Shown one piece after another: positions 28,757 to 36,914 of a DNA stretch of 64,000 bases. Positions within the stretch are counted from its first letter, which is position 1, and every line of letters begins with the position of its first letter. This DNA is from Muribaculaceae bacterium. Its GTDB lineage: Bacteria; Bacteroidota; Bacteroidia; Bacteroidales; Muribaculaceae. The stretch spans positions 1 to 64,000 of the forward strand of contig JAGATX010000004.1 in NCBI GenBank assembly GCA_017621055.1. Direction: 5' to 3'. The notes beneath the pieces are model-generated. The model was not told the origin of the DNA. It saw only the letters and a program-made list of their open reading frames with translations, and ran no database searches. The position numbers were made by a program, and so were the translations under genes.

Positions 28757-30451
28757 ATGAAAGCAATATATAAAGCACTTGTAGCCGCTCTGGCCGCAAC
28801 GCCCCTGCTCACGGGTTGTATCGAGGAGTCGTTCCCCACAAACGGCTTCACCGGCACACAGATCGAGGGTACCGACGAAGGTACCGACGCTTTCTGCGAC
28901 GCCATCCCCTCGCATATGAATGTGATCGGTACCGTCAGCACCGACCAGCACTACGACTTCGGTATGCCGTCGCTGATGCATGCCCGCGACTGCATGACCG
29001 AAGATCTGGCAGTGCGCTATGCCGGCGGCTATGACTGGTTCGCTTCGTACGCCCGCAACTCCACGTCACTGGGCCCGGGCTACATGGTGTGCCAGTTCAC
29101 CTGGAACTTCTACTATGAGCAGATCCTCTGCTGCAACAACGCACTGAAGATGCTGCCCGCCGACAGCGAAGACCCCGTTATCCTGGGCAAGCGCGCCATC
29201 GTGCTCGCCAGCCGCGCCGCAACCTATCTCGACGCTGCCCGCTGCTATGAATTCCTGCCTTGCGATATCAATAAGGAAGGCCTGAGCGCCGAAGGCAACG
29301 ACATCATCGGCCTTTCCATGCCTATCGTCACCGAGGAAACCTCCGAAGAAGCTCTCAACAACAATCCCCGTGCCACCCACGAGCAGATGCTTGAGTTTAT
29401 CCTCGGCGACCTCAACGAGGCTCTTACACTGTTCGATGCTACCAAGCAGCCCCGCACCAGCAAGACCAAACCCGACGTGAACGTCACCAAGGGTCTGCTC
29501 GCCCGCGCTTACCTTTGGGATGCCTCCTACCAGGCTGAAATCAACGCCGACAATGCAAAAGCTACCGAAAGCTACAACCATGCTGCCACATATGCCCGCG
29601 AAGCCATCACCGGCAGCGGCGCCACCCCTCTCACCGAGGCGCAGTGGCTCAGCAAGACTACCGGCTTCAACGACATCAACGTCAGCTCCTGGATGTGGGG
29701 CGGCCAGTATGTCGCCGAGGACGACGCCGTAGTGGCCGGCGGCATCCGCACATGGACTTCGTTCTGCTCCAACGAACAGAATTTCGGCTATGCAGCTCCC
29801 GCACAGGGCGCCTTCACCGAAATCGGTGTCAGCCTCTACAACAAAATCAACGACGCCGACTGGCGCAAACTCTCGTGGGTAGCTCCTGAAGGCACGGCCA
29901 ACTACGGCAAGGCTCCCTACCTCGATCAGGCATTCGGCGAAGCCAACCTCTCCGAGCCTTATATCTCGCTGAAGTTCCGTCCCGGTCAGGGCAACATGGA
30001 CGACCCGCTTGTAGGCGCCGTGGTAGGCTACCCTCTGATGCGCGTCGAGGAAATGTACTTCATCGAAGCCGAGGCAAAGGCTCATGTCGACATGGCAGCC
30101 GGCAAGGCACTCCTCGAAAACTTCATGAAGACCTATCGCTATCCCACCTATAGCACCCTCGTTACCGGTCAGGATGCCCTTATTCAGGAAATCATCCTGC
30201 AGAAACGTATCGAGCTCTGGGGCGAAGGTCAGACCATGTTCGACGTCAAGCGCCTCAACTTGAGCGTTACCCGCTTCTACAACGGCACCAACTTCATTGC
30301 CGGCGCATCGACCATCAACACCAAAGGCCGTCCCGGATGGATGAACCTGTGCATCGTGCAGCAGGAGGTTTCCAACAACACCGCCATCGAGGGCTATAAC
30401 ACCCCCACCTCGGCCGGTCTCTACGATCTCCACGCTTCCTCCGAAGAATAA
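28757..30451 (+). CDS. SusD/RagB-family substrate-binding lipoprotein
   Basis: A 564-aa lipoprotein with lipid Cys at residue 21 (LLTGC). SusD features are visible: YDWFASYARNSTS-type N-terminal segment, AIVLASRAATYLDAARCYEF (TPR-like helices), GLLARAYLWDASYQ, and a C-terminal PLMRVEEMYFIEAEAKAH segment followed by IILQKRIELWGEGQTMFDVK. It forms the lid of the SusC barrel on the cell surface and captures ligand. The operon order SusC, SusD, lipoprotein is the standard one. Confidence 0.95.
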   Translation: MKAIYKALVAALAATPLLTGCIEESFPTNGFTGTQIEGTDEGTDAFCDAIPSHMNVIGTVSTDQHYDFGMPSLMHARDCMTEDLAVRYAGGYDWFASYARNSTSLGPGYMVCQFTWNFYYEQILCCNNALKMLPADSEDPVILGKRAIVLASRAATYLDAARCYEFLPCDINKEGLSAEGNDIIGLSMPIVTEETSEEALNNNPRATHEQMLEFILGDLNEALTLFDATKQPRTSKTKPDVNVTKGLLARAYLWDASYQAEINADNAKATESYNHAATYAREAITGSGATPLTEAQWLSKTTGFNDINVSSWMWGGQYVAEDDAVVAGGIRTWTSFCSNEQNFGYAAPAQGAFTEIGVSLYNKINDADWRKLSWVAPEGTANYGKAPYLDQAFGEANLSEPYISLKFRPGQGNMDDPLVGAVVGYPLMRVEEMYFIEAEAKAHVDMAAGKALLENFMKTYRYPTYSTLVTGQDALIQEIILQKRIELWGEGQTMFDVKRLNLSVTRFYNGTNFIAGASTINTKGRPGWMNLCIVQQEVSNNTAIEGYNTPTSAGLYDLHASSEE

Positions 30452-30472
30452 ACCTTTTAGACAACAAAGAGT

Positions 30473-32353
30473 ATGAAACTAAACAAAATATTAAGTGCAT
30501 TTGCGGCAGGCGTTCTCGTGGCATCGTCGCTGGCATCGTGCACCGACGAGGTAAAGTATGATCCCTCGCCCGTCTACGACGGCGATGAGGTATACTTCTC
30601 GGCACAGGCTCCCTCGCAGGTTTCCATACCTCAGAGCGCTACCGAGGTGAGCGTCACCCTCTACCGCACCAACGGCGACAAGGCCATTACCGTAGGTCTC
30701 GAAGGCTCGGTAACTGATGCCGCCGGCCAGACGCTCGACCAGATATTCTCCGTGCCCACCGAGGTTACCTTCGACCAGGGCGTGACGGAAGTTCCCGTGC
30801 AGATCGGCGTGGATTTCACCCAAGTCGTGCCTGAAACGCCCTACACCCTCCATCTGAAAGTGCGCGGCGAGGATCAGACTCCCTACGGCACCACCGAACT
30901 GCAGTGCACCCTCATCAATGCCACCCTCTGGACCGATTGGGAAGAGGTGCTCGAGGGCGACTATGCCGAAGTTGGATGGGATACCCCCTGGTATGCCGAC
31001 GGTGTGCTCGAATACGGCGTGGAAATCTACACCCGCCACAGCGAGACCGGCCGTGAGCGTACTCAGTTCAAGTTCGAGCAGCCTTTCAGCGATCTCGACT
31101 TCGACTTTGTACTCACTGCATATCATGACCTGCCCGTAACCATCAACGAGAAGGAATGCTTCTTCACATACATGGACGATATCTATCTCCCCGATATTCC
31201 ATGGAACGGCGAAGACGGCGCTACAATACAGGATCTTCTCAGCTGGTATGTTGGCGGAAACAAGAACCCGGCTAACATCAACAAAATAGATTCTCTTTTC
31301 AATGAACAGGGTTGGGTTGTCTGCAACTACTGCCCCGAATTGGGAACCCTCCACATTCCGACCGCCTATATGAACGCATCGATGATAGCCGAAGGACGTG
31401 CCAACGTATACGGCTCTATCGAGGTACAGCTTCCCGGCTTCCTGACCTACGGCGTGCTCGTCAGCGACGGCGGTGTTATTGTCGATGCCACCGGCGTGGA
31501 ACAGAAGATTATCAACGTTGTCAAGACTGCCGATACCCCTGCCTTCAAGGCGCAGCTCTACAAAGGTAAGCTCACCAAAGCCGAGGCCGAGGTCAAGGGT
31601 GCCGAAATGGCAGCCGACGAGGATGTGCCCACCTACACCGAGGCCAGCGTAAACCTCAGCTTCGAGCTGGAGAACGGTGACTACACTGTGGTGGCCGTGG
31701 CTCTCGATGCCGACGGTGCCGTGAAGTATACCCACTCCTATGCCTTCACCTATGAATCGACCATCCCCGACAGCGGTTATCGCACCATCGGTGTGGCTCC
31801 CTACTCCGAGGGTCTGATGCCCGCCATCATGAACGTTCAGAGCAGCGTGATAAACGTTGAGGTCCAGCAGAATCAGGACAACCCCAACCTCTACCGTCTC
31901 AAGAACGTTTACCGCGCATGGGCCGAGGCCAACGACATGGCTGATATGGCTCTCCCCGGCAACTACTACATCACCATCGATGTTACCGATCCTACATTTG
32001 TGCTCATCGACCAGTGCGACCTGGGTCTGCGTCCGACCATCACCGGCGGCGACATCTATATGTGGACACTCGCCGGCCAGCAGCTTTCCGAAGGCATGAC
32101 CAAGGGTAAGATCAAGATGCTCCGCAACAACGGTACGTTCAAAAACGGCATCATTCTGTTCGCTGCCGGCAAGGCTCTTGTCGCTCCCCAGAATCAGCTG
32201 CCCGAATTCACTCCCTCGGCAGGCCAGTTCATGATCGACCTGAACAAGCTCGAACCCATCGAAGAGAACGCACCCATCCGCGGTCAGGTAATGCCCCGCG
32301 CCAACTGCGTTGAGCGTATGCCCGTACGCGTCTTCACCGGTTTCCTCGACTGA
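30473..32353 (+). CDS. SusCD-associated surface lipoprotein of unknown ligand
   Basis: A 626-aa lipoprotein (SLASC, lipid Cys at residue 23). The region 25-150 looks like a beta-sandwich of Calx-beta type (EVSVTLYRTNGDKAITVGLE). A middle part with several Trp and Tyr residues (WTDWEEVLEGDYAEVGWDTP) could be a ligand face. The C-terminal about 150 residues match the divergent lipoprotein at 23913-25148. It starts 21 nt after the SusD gene and is closed by a terminator. By position it takes the SusE/F-like accessory role, but it is not a recognisable SusE or SusF. Confidence 0.85.
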   Translation: MKLNKILSAFAAGVLVASSLASCTDEVKYDPSPVYDGDEVYFSAQAPSQVSIPQSATEVSVTLYRTNGDKAITVGLEGSVTDAAGQTLDQIFSVPTEVTFDQGVTEVPVQIGVDFTQVVPETPYTLHLKVRGEDQTPYGTTELQCTLINATLWTDWEEVLEGDYAEVGWDTPWYADGVLEYGVEIYTRHSETGRERTQFKFEQPFSDLDFDFVLTAYHDLPVTINEKECFFTYMDDIYLPDIPWNGEDGATIQDLLSWYVGGNKNPANINKIDSLFNEQGWVVCNYCPELGTLHIPTAYMNASMIAEGRANVYGSIEVQLPGFLTYGVLVSDGGVIVDATGVEQKIINVVKTADTPAFKAQLYKGKLTKAEAEVKGAEMAADEDVPTYTEASVNLSFELENGDYTVVAVALDADGAVKYTHSYAFTYESTIPDSGYRTIGVAPYSEGLMPAIMNVQSSVINVEVQQNQDNPNLYRLKNVYRAWAEANDMADMALPGNYYITIDVTDPTFVLIDQCDLGLRPTITGGDIYMWTLAGQQLSEGMTKGKIKMLRNNGTFKNGIILFAAGKALVAPQNQLPEFTPSAGQFMIDLNKLEPIEENAPIRGQVMPRANCVERMPVRVFTGFLD

Positions 32354-32370
32354 TTACATCCTTCAACATT

Positions 32371-32410
32371 AATAAAAGTGGCGACTCGCACCGAGCCGTC
32401 ACTTTTATTA
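32371..32410 (+). terminator. Terminator of the SusCD operon
   Basis: AATAAAAGTG (32371-32380) pairs with CACTTTTATT (32400-32409), extended inward by CTCG/CGAG, with A/T-rich ends that act as the U tract in either direction. It lies 18 nt after the lipoprotein stop. Confidence 0.75.
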
Positions 32411-32460
32411 TTTAATATTGAATGTTGAATGTTGATGAAACGGAGTGTGCTTCTCAACGA

Positions 32461-32522
32461 GCACCTCGGAGGGGTGCCCCAATTAACAACCCCGGGTAAA
32501 CGCAGCGTCATCTGGGGTTAAC
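32461..32522. repeat. Intergenic palindromic element, possibly a dispersed repeat
   Basis: Two hairpins lie side by side between convergent genes: GCACC...GGTGC (32461-32477) and AACCCC (32488-32493)/GGGGTT (32514-32519). The rest of 32523-32609 is GC-rich with no gene. The look resembles small palindromic elements dispersed in Bacteroidota genomes, but no full second copy was found in this window. Confidence 0.35.
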
Positions 32523-32609
32523 GAAGCTCCCTGCCCCCCTGAATCTGCACCTCGTATAGATGCCCCGATGGTGCCGGCAGCCTCAACCACGGGGGAACGT
32601 CTCCGACGT

Positions 32610-33374
32610 TCAATCTTCAGACTTGAGGGTAAGGTTTTCGCCGTCGAAGACTGCGTAGGAGCAGCGCTCTATCCATTCGCCGAGGATGACGAGGCGGCAG
32701 TGGCTGTTGACGGGCTCGTCGAGAGTCACGTGATGATGTCCCAGGATGATATACCGCAGTTCGGGGTCGCGGGTGCTGAGCTCGCGGGCGAAGACTTCGA
32801 CGGAAGTTCGCGCGCGGGGCGACAGTTCGGCGGGCACGCGGTTGAGTTTGCCGCTGTGGCTGCTCCATGCGTGCGCCAGCGGCACCGTCCACCGAGGATG
32901 GATGGCAGAGTAGAGCTTCTGGCACAGACGGTTGTGGAAGAGTGCACGCAGCAGGCGGTACGCGCCGGGCTGGCGCCCTACGCCGTCGCCGTGTGCTATG
33001 AAGAATCGCACGCCGTCGATGGTGCGCACAATGCCGCCGTCGGCAGGGTCGACGACCTCTATGCCAAGCTCAGTGCGCAGATAATCGAAGAGCCAGATAT
33101 CGTGGTTGCCGGTGATCCACACAATTTTCACTCCGCTGTCGGCCAGTTCGGCGAGGGCACCGAAAAAGCGCACGAAACCGCGCGGCACCACCGTGCGGTA
33201 TTCGAACCAGTAGTCGAGCACGTCGCCGACGAGGTATATGGTCTTTGCCGTGGGAGCAATACGGCGCAGGAAGGCCGCCACACGGCGCTGGCGCCCGTGG
33301 TCGTCGCCGATGTGGTGGGCACCGAGGTGGAGGTCGCTGAGAAAATAAGTGTATTTTCTAAGGTCGCCGCTCAT
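32610..33374 (-). CDS. lpxH: UDP-2,3-diacylglucosamine diphosphatase (LpxH)
   Basis: LpxH (254 aa) hydrolyses UDP-2,3-diacylglucosamine to lipid X on the inner face of the inner membrane, a step of lipid A synthesis. The calcineurin-like metal motifs are complete: SDLHLG (residues 13-18), GDVLDYWFEY (50-59), TGNHD (88-92), HGDG and GHHH. It is the second gene of a minus-strand pair; its ATG overlaps the stop of the MIP18-family gene. Confidence 0.93.
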   Translation of the reverse strand: MSGDLRKYTYFLSDLHLGAHHIGDDHGRQRRVAAFLRRIAPTAKTIYLVGDVLDYWFEYRTVVPRGFVRFFGALAELADSGVKIVWITGNHDIWLFDYLRTELGIEVVDPADGGIVRTIDGVRFFIAHGDGVGRQPGAYRLLRALFHNRLCQKLYSAIHPRWTVPLAHAWSSHSGKLNRVPAELSPRARTSVEVFARELSTRDPELRYIILGHHHVTLDEPVNSHCRLVILGEWIERCSYAVFDGENLTLKSED

Positions 33375-33691
33375 AGCAGACCGAGTTCGAGTTTAGCCTC
33401 CTCGCTCATCATGTCCTTGGTCCATTCGGGTTCGAAGACAATGTTGACGGTTACGGCGGTGACGCCCTCGATGCTCTCGAGTTTCATGCGCACGTCCTCC
33501 ATGATGAAGTCGGCCATGGGGCAGTTGGGTGCTGTGAGCGTCATGTCGACGGTAAGTCGGCCGTCATCGTCGAGGTCTATGCGGTACACCAGGCCGAGAC
33601 TGTAGATATCGACCGGTATTTCGGGGTCGTAGACGGTGCGGAGCATCTCTACGGCGCGTTCTTCTATTTTAAGGCGTTCTTCGGGTGTCAT
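33371..33691 (-). CDS. MIP18/DUF59-family Fe-S assembly protein (SufT-like)
   Basis: A 106-aa protein with the DUF59 signature DPEIPVDIYSLGLVYRIDL and the conserved Cys in MTLTAPNCPMADF. This family helps iron-sulfur cluster maturation in the cytoplasm. I choose the inner ATG (MTPEERLKIEERAV): an upstream ATG at 33754 would add a Pro-rich stretch and lies on the -7 box. It is co-transcribed with lpxH (4-nt overlap), with no obvious link of function. Confidence 0.88.
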   Translation of the reverse strand: MTPEERLKIEERAVEMLRTVYDPEIPVDIYSLGLVYRIDLDDDGRLTVDMTLTAPNCPMADFIMEDVRMKLESIEGVTAVTVNIVFEPEWTKDMMSEEAKLELGLL

Positions 33692-33751
33692 ATTATCATA
33701 TTCTGACGTTGGGGGGGGCGCGCACGGCGCCTGTGCCGGCCGCTTGTTCGG

Positions 33752-33811
33752 CAAAATTAGTAAAAAAACGGCGCAAAAGAGCGCTTATGTTAATTAATTA
33801 TTGTAATTTTG
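33752..33811. promoter_or_regulatory. Two divergent -7 boxes between the SufT-like gene and the outer-membrane protein gene
   Basis: On the minus strand TAATTTTG (33759-33752) fits the SufT-like/lpxH operon. On the + strand TAATTTTG (33804-33811) stands 53 nt before the 33865 start. TTTG boxes at 19 nt are not present for either. Confidence 0.6.
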
Positions 33812-33864
33812 TGGCAACGACTTAAAAAATCGATTAACAACCCCCACTCAACAAACTCCAAACA

Positions 33865-34509
33865 ATGAAAAATTTCAGAATTCTGTTGGTTGCCGTGCTC
33901 GTCTTCGCCGGCTTTACCGCCAAGGCCGGCGATGTGTTCCGTTTCGGCCCCAGAGTAGGTATGGAAGTCAATTCCATGCGGCTTAACTCTTCGCTTTTCG
34001 ACGGCGACAACCGTGCCGGCTTTACCGGCGGTGTTATGATGGAGGTCAACGTCCCTCTTATAGGCCTCGGTTTCGACCTGTCGGTGATGTACTGCCACCG
34101 CGTGAACGCCAACACTGTGAAAGACGGTGCCAATATCGCGCCTGACGAGAGCACTCTGCTTGCCTCCGACAGCTACCGCAAGCGCGACTACATAGAGATA
34201 CCCCTCAACCTCAAATATAAAATCGGACTGCCGGTAGTAGGCAAGGTGTTCACACCCTATATATTCACCGGTCCGAGCTTTGCATTCCTCACCAGCCGCC
34301 GCGCCATCAACGAGGCCTTCAAGAACAAGGCCTTCGACGTTGCATGGAACTTCGGTCTGGGCTTCCAGCTGTTCAACCACCTTCAGGTCGGCGCCTCGTA
34401 CGGCCTCGGTATCACCAAGAGCGTGGCATACCTCACGCCTCTGAATTCGGGCACAAAAATCGAGGGCAAGAACAACTACTGGACCGTTACGGCCGCATGG
34501 CTCTTCTGA
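33865..34509 (+). CDS. Outer-membrane beta-barrel protein
   Basis: A 214-aa protein with signal peptide [21 protein letters not shown]. The mature part has about eight amphipathic strands ([93 protein letters not shown]). [11 protein letters not shown] is the typical motif of the porin-family/PorT-like small barrels of Bacteroidota. Transport or structural role is unknown. nagB follows after 49 nt. Confidence 0.85.
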   Translation: MKNFRILLVAVLVFAGFTAKAGDVFRFGPRVGMEVNSMRLNSSLFDGDNRAGFTGGVMMEVNVPLIGLGFDLSVMYCHRVNANTVKDGANIAPDESTLLASDSYRKRDYIEIPLNLKYKIGLPVVGKVFTPYIFTGPSFAFLTSRRAINEAFKNKAFDVAWNFGLGFQLFNHLQVGASYGLGITKSVAYLTPLNSGTKIEGKNNYWTVTAAWLF

Positions 34510-34558
34510 TCTCAGTTACCTTTTATCAAAAGCACATTATCATAAACACACACAGAAA

Positions 34559-35368
34559 ATGAGACTCATTATCGAGAAGGACTACGACCAGGTGTCGCGC
34601 TGGGCCGCAAACTATGTGGCTTCGCGTATCAACGCCTTCGCCCCCACGCCCGAACGCCCCTTCGTGCTGGGATGCCCCACCGGCGGCTCGCCCCTGGGTA
34701 TGTACCGTAACCTCATAGCCCTCAACAAGGCCGGAAAGGTAAGCTTTGCAAATGTGGTGACCTTCAACATGGACGAGTATGTAGGGCTTCCGCGCGACCA
34801 CCGCGAGAGCTATCATTCGTTCATGTGGAACAATTTCTTCAGCCACATCGACATAAAGAAGGAGAACGTCAACATCCTCGACGGCAATGCCGCGGACCCC
34901 GAGGCCGAATGCCGCCGCTTCGAGGAGAAGATCAAGAGCTACGGCGGTATCGAGCTTTTCATGGGCGGTGTAGGTCCCGACGGACACATAGCCTTCAACG
35001 AGCCGGGTTCGTCGCTGACCTCGCGCACGCGCATGAAGACCCTCACCCAGGATACCATCATCGCCAACTCGCGGTTCTTCGACGGCGACGTAAACCAGGT
35101 GCCGAAAACGGCCCTCACCGTCGGTGTAGGCACCATCATGGACGCCCGCTCGGTAATGCTCATTGTCAACGGACACAACAAGGCCCGCGCCCTCCATCAC
35201 GGCGTGGAGTGCGGCGTGTGCCAGATGTGGACAATCTCGGCGCTGCAACTACACCCCAAGGCAATAATCATTGCCGACGACGATGCCTGCGCCGACCTTA
35301 AAGTCAGCACCTACCGCTACTTCAAGGACATAGAGAGCGCCAACCTCGACCCCGACACGCTGCTCTGA
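34559..35368 (+). CDS. nagB: Glucosamine-6-phosphate deaminase
   Basis: NagB (269 aa) converts glucosamine-6-phosphate to fructose-6-phosphate and ammonia in the cytosol, the exit step of amino-sugar use. The catalytic residues fall at exactly the E. coli numbers: Asp72 ([10 protein letters not shown]), Asp141 and His143 ([14 protein letters not shown]) and Glu148. The length is close to the 266-aa E. coli enzyme. No nagA is in the window. A near-consensus TACCTTTT lies in the 49-nt gap upstream, so it may have its own promoter. Confidence 0.97.
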   Translation: MRLIIEKDYDQVSRWAANYVASRINAFAPTPERPFVLGCPTGGSPLGMYRNLIALNKAGKVSFANVVTFNMDEYVGLPRDHRESYHSFMWNNFFSHIDIKKENVNILDGNAADPEAECRRFEEKIKSYGGIELFMGGVGPDGHIAFNEPGSSLTSRTRMKTLTQDTIIANSRFFDGDVNQVPKTALTVGVGTIMDARSVMLIVNGHNKARALHHGVECGVCQMWTISALQLHPKAIIIADDDACADLKVSTYRYFKDIESANLDPDTLL

Positions 35369-35489
35369 CCCCAGAGGTCAGGGAGCGCCCATGACGGCCT
35401 GCCCTTGGCCCCGCAACCCGGCAGCGCAGCTACCGCAGCGCCATCCGCGGCCTTCACGGCGCCATCCCGGCGCAAGCAATAACGAACCC

Positions 35490-35522
35490 ACTTCCCCGCC
35501 ATCCCACAGGACGGCGGGGAAG
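35490..35522 (+). terminator. Hairpin terminator downstream of nagB
   Basis: ACTTCCCCGCC pairs with GGCGGGGAAGT around a 12-nt loop, followed by TATTGTAAAAA. The rest of 35369-35489 is GC-rich and contains several smaller inverted repeats but no gene. Confidence 0.7.
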
Positions 35523-35546
35523 TTATTGTAAAAATACGTTAAAAAT

Positions 35547-35577
35547 TTTGCAGAGTCATTTTTCTATTGTAATTTTG
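35547..35577 (+). promoter_or_regulatory. Promoter of the tRNA-Arg pair
   Basis: TTTG (35547-35550), exactly 19 nt, TAATTTTG (35570-35577): a full Bacteroidota consensus promoter, 27 nt before the first tRNA. Confidence 0.85.
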
Positions 35578-35604
35578 CACTCGCAAATAAGGCGAAAGCC
35601 AAAC

Positions 35605-35678
35605 GGCTCATTAGCTCAACTGAATAGAGCATCTGACTACGGATCAGAAGGTTACAGGTTTGAATCCTGTATGAGTCA
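35605..35678 (+). tRNA. tRNA-Arg (anticodon ACG), copy 1
   Basis: 74 nt. The acceptor GGCTCAT pairs with ATGAGTC (one G-U), the D stem is GCTC/GAGC, the anticodon arm TCTGA-CTACGGA-TCAGA gives ACG, and the T arm is ACAGG-TTTGAAT-CCTGT. The A of ACG is normally edited to inosine to read CGU, CGC and CGA. CCA is not encoded. Confidence 0.95.
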
Positions 35679-35697
35679 CAGAATAATTAGGATAATT

Positions 35698-35771
35698 GGC
35701 TCATTAGCTCAACTGAATAGAGCATCTGACTACGGATCAGAAGGTTACAGGTTTGAATCCTGTATGAGTCA
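35698..35771 (+). tRNA. tRNA-Arg (anticodon ACG), copy 2
   Basis: Identical in all 74 positions to copy 1, 19 nt downstream of it. The same transcript from the promoter at 35547 probably carries both. A hairpin terminator follows directly. Confidence 0.95.
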
Positions 35772-35813
35772 CAAGGAAGCGCTCCGCGGGATGCAGGGCG
35801 CTTTCTTGTTTTG
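35772..35813 (+). terminator. Terminator of the tRNA-Arg transcript
   Basis: CAAGGAAGCGC (35772-35782) pairs with GCGCTTTCTTG (35798-35808) with one G-U, followed by TTTTG. Confidence 0.85.
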
Positions 35814-35832
35814 TGTCGCCATCCGTCGTCCC

Positions 35833-35865
35833 CACATCAGTCACATCCGTCACATCAGTCACATA
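35833..35865. repeat. Short tandem repeat (TCACATCAG-like units)
   Basis: Three and a half 9-nt units (ACATCAGTC, ACATCCGTC, ACATCAGTC, ACAT) right after the terminator. It is the reverse complement of the repeat at 18341-18377, which also lies just after a terminator. Confidence 0.65.
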
Positions 35866-35899
35866 ACCCGGCCCCGCGCCAAAAAAAACGTTAAAACTT

Positions 35900-35930
35900 T
35901 TTGCCGGGTGGAAAAAAAGCAGTATTTTTG
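35900..35930 (+). promoter_or_regulatory. Promoter of rplM-rpsI
   Basis: TTTG (35900-35903), 19 nt, TATTTTTG (35923-35930): full consensus. The predicted mRNA has a leader of about 105 nt before the rplM start. Confidence 0.85.
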
Positions 35931-36039
35931 CGCGACCGATTATATCCAAGGTATTAACAGTCAGCCCCGCGGCCGGACTTTTGGCCGAGTCCGCCGATGC
36001 AGGTCGACCTATTATGTAATTATTAATCACTCAATTAAA
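35931..36039 (+). promoter_or_regulatory. rplM leader, possible L13 autoregulatory element
   Basis: Most of the 109-nt leader contains no frame of interest. Around 35970-35997 CGGCC and GGCCG can form a hairpin across an 8-nt loop, while an outer GCGG...CCGC pairing competes with it. The final 40 nt are A/T-rich. L13 represses rplM-rpsI in E. coli through its leader; the same role here is inference. Confidence 0.4.
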
Positions 36040-36519
36040 GTGGATACCATCAGCTATCGCACCGAATTCCCCAACGCACAGGAAGTGCAGCACGACTGGG
36101 TAGTTATCGATGCCACCGACCAGGTACTTGGCCGCCTTTGCGCAAAGGTTGCCAAATTGCTTCGCGGCAAATACAAACCTTCGTACTCCCCCAACATGGA
36201 GTGCGGCGACAACGTTATCATCATCAACGCCGACAAGGTTCGCCTCACCGGCAAAAAGATGACCGACCGCATCTATCTCAACTTCACCGGCTATCCCGGT
36301 GGCCAGCGTGAGACCACACCCGAAGTTCTGATGAAAAAGAGCTTCAACAAGCACCTCAAACCCGGCATCAACCCGCTGTTTGTGCGCGTGATGAAAGGCA
36401 TGCTTCCCAAAAACCGTCTGGGTCGCCGCCTGATCGAGAATATGCACGTGTACAACGGTGCCCAGCACCCCCACGAGGCTCAGAACCCCAAAGTCATCGA
36501 CATTAACAAACTGAAATAA
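36040..36519 (+). CDS. rplM: 50S ribosomal protein L13 (GTG start)
   Basis: L13 (159 aa) is an early 50S assembly protein. The family N-terminus in Bacteroidota is MDTLSYKT-like; here the matching (M)DTISYRTEFPN begins at a GTG codon, and no ATG fits. Core motifs are DATDQVLGRLCAKVAKLLRG, GDNVIIINADKV and KGMLPKNRLGRRLIENMHVY. A much longer in-frame reading upstream runs through both tRNA genes and is not real. rpsI follows after 8 nt. Confidence 0.95.
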   Translation: MDTISYRTEFPNAQEVQHDWVVIDATDQVLGRLCAKVAKLLRGKYKPSYSPNMECGDNVIIINADKVRLTGKKMTDRIYLNFTGYPGGQRETTPEVLMKKSFNKHLKPGINPLFVRVMKGMLPKNRLGRRLIENMHVYNGAQHPHEAQNPKVIDINKLK

Positions 36520-36527
36520 ACGAGCAC

Positions 36528-36914
36528 ATGGAAACAGTAAATGCCGTAGGCCGCCGCAAAGCCGCCGTAGCACGTGTGATTGTCAAAGAAGGAACCGGCA
36601 ACATCACCATCAACAAACGTCCCCTGGAAGTTTATTTCCCTTCGTCGATACTGCAGTACATAGTAAAGCAGCCCCTCACCACCCTGGAAGCCGCCGATAA
36701 ATACGATATCAACGTCAACCTCGACGGCGGCGGTTACAAAGGCCAGGCCGAAGCCCTTCGTCTGGGTATCGCCCGCGCCCTGGTGAAAATCAACCCCGAG
36801 GACAAGAGCATCCTGCGCAAGCATGGCTTCATGACCCGCGACCCGCGCGCCGTAGAACGCAAGAAGCCCGGTCAGCCCAAAGCCCGCAAGCGCTTCCAGT
36901 TCTCCAAACGTTAA
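36528..36914 (+). CDS. rpsI: 30S ribosomal protein S9
   Basis: S9 (128 aa) has a C-terminal tail that touches the P-site tRNA anticodon. It starts METVNAVGRRKAAVARVIVK and ends RKKPGQPKARKRFQFSKR with the invariant final Lys-Arg. Conserved core: GGGYKGQAEALRLGIARAL. It forms the usual two-gene operon with rplM. Confidence 0.98.
   Translation: METVNAVGRRKAAVARVIVKEGTGNITINKRPLEVYFPSSILQYIVKQPLTTLEAADKYDINVNLDGGGYKGQAEALRLGIARALVKINPEDKSILRKHGFMTRDPRAVERKKPGQPKARKRFQFSKR

Noticed and set aside
25743-28799. Minus-strand open frame of 1018 aa opposite the SusC gene
   Set aside because: Exact antisense shadow of SusC, with low-complexity Val/Gly/Ala composition, no signal and no promoter.
35605-35865. 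CRISPR-like array
   Set aside because: The long repeats are two tRNA genes and the 9-nt units have no spacers or cas genes.
35548-36039. Upstream extension of the rplM reading frame
   Set aside because: It would translate both tRNA-Arg genes and the promoter; L13 homology begins at the GTG at 36040.
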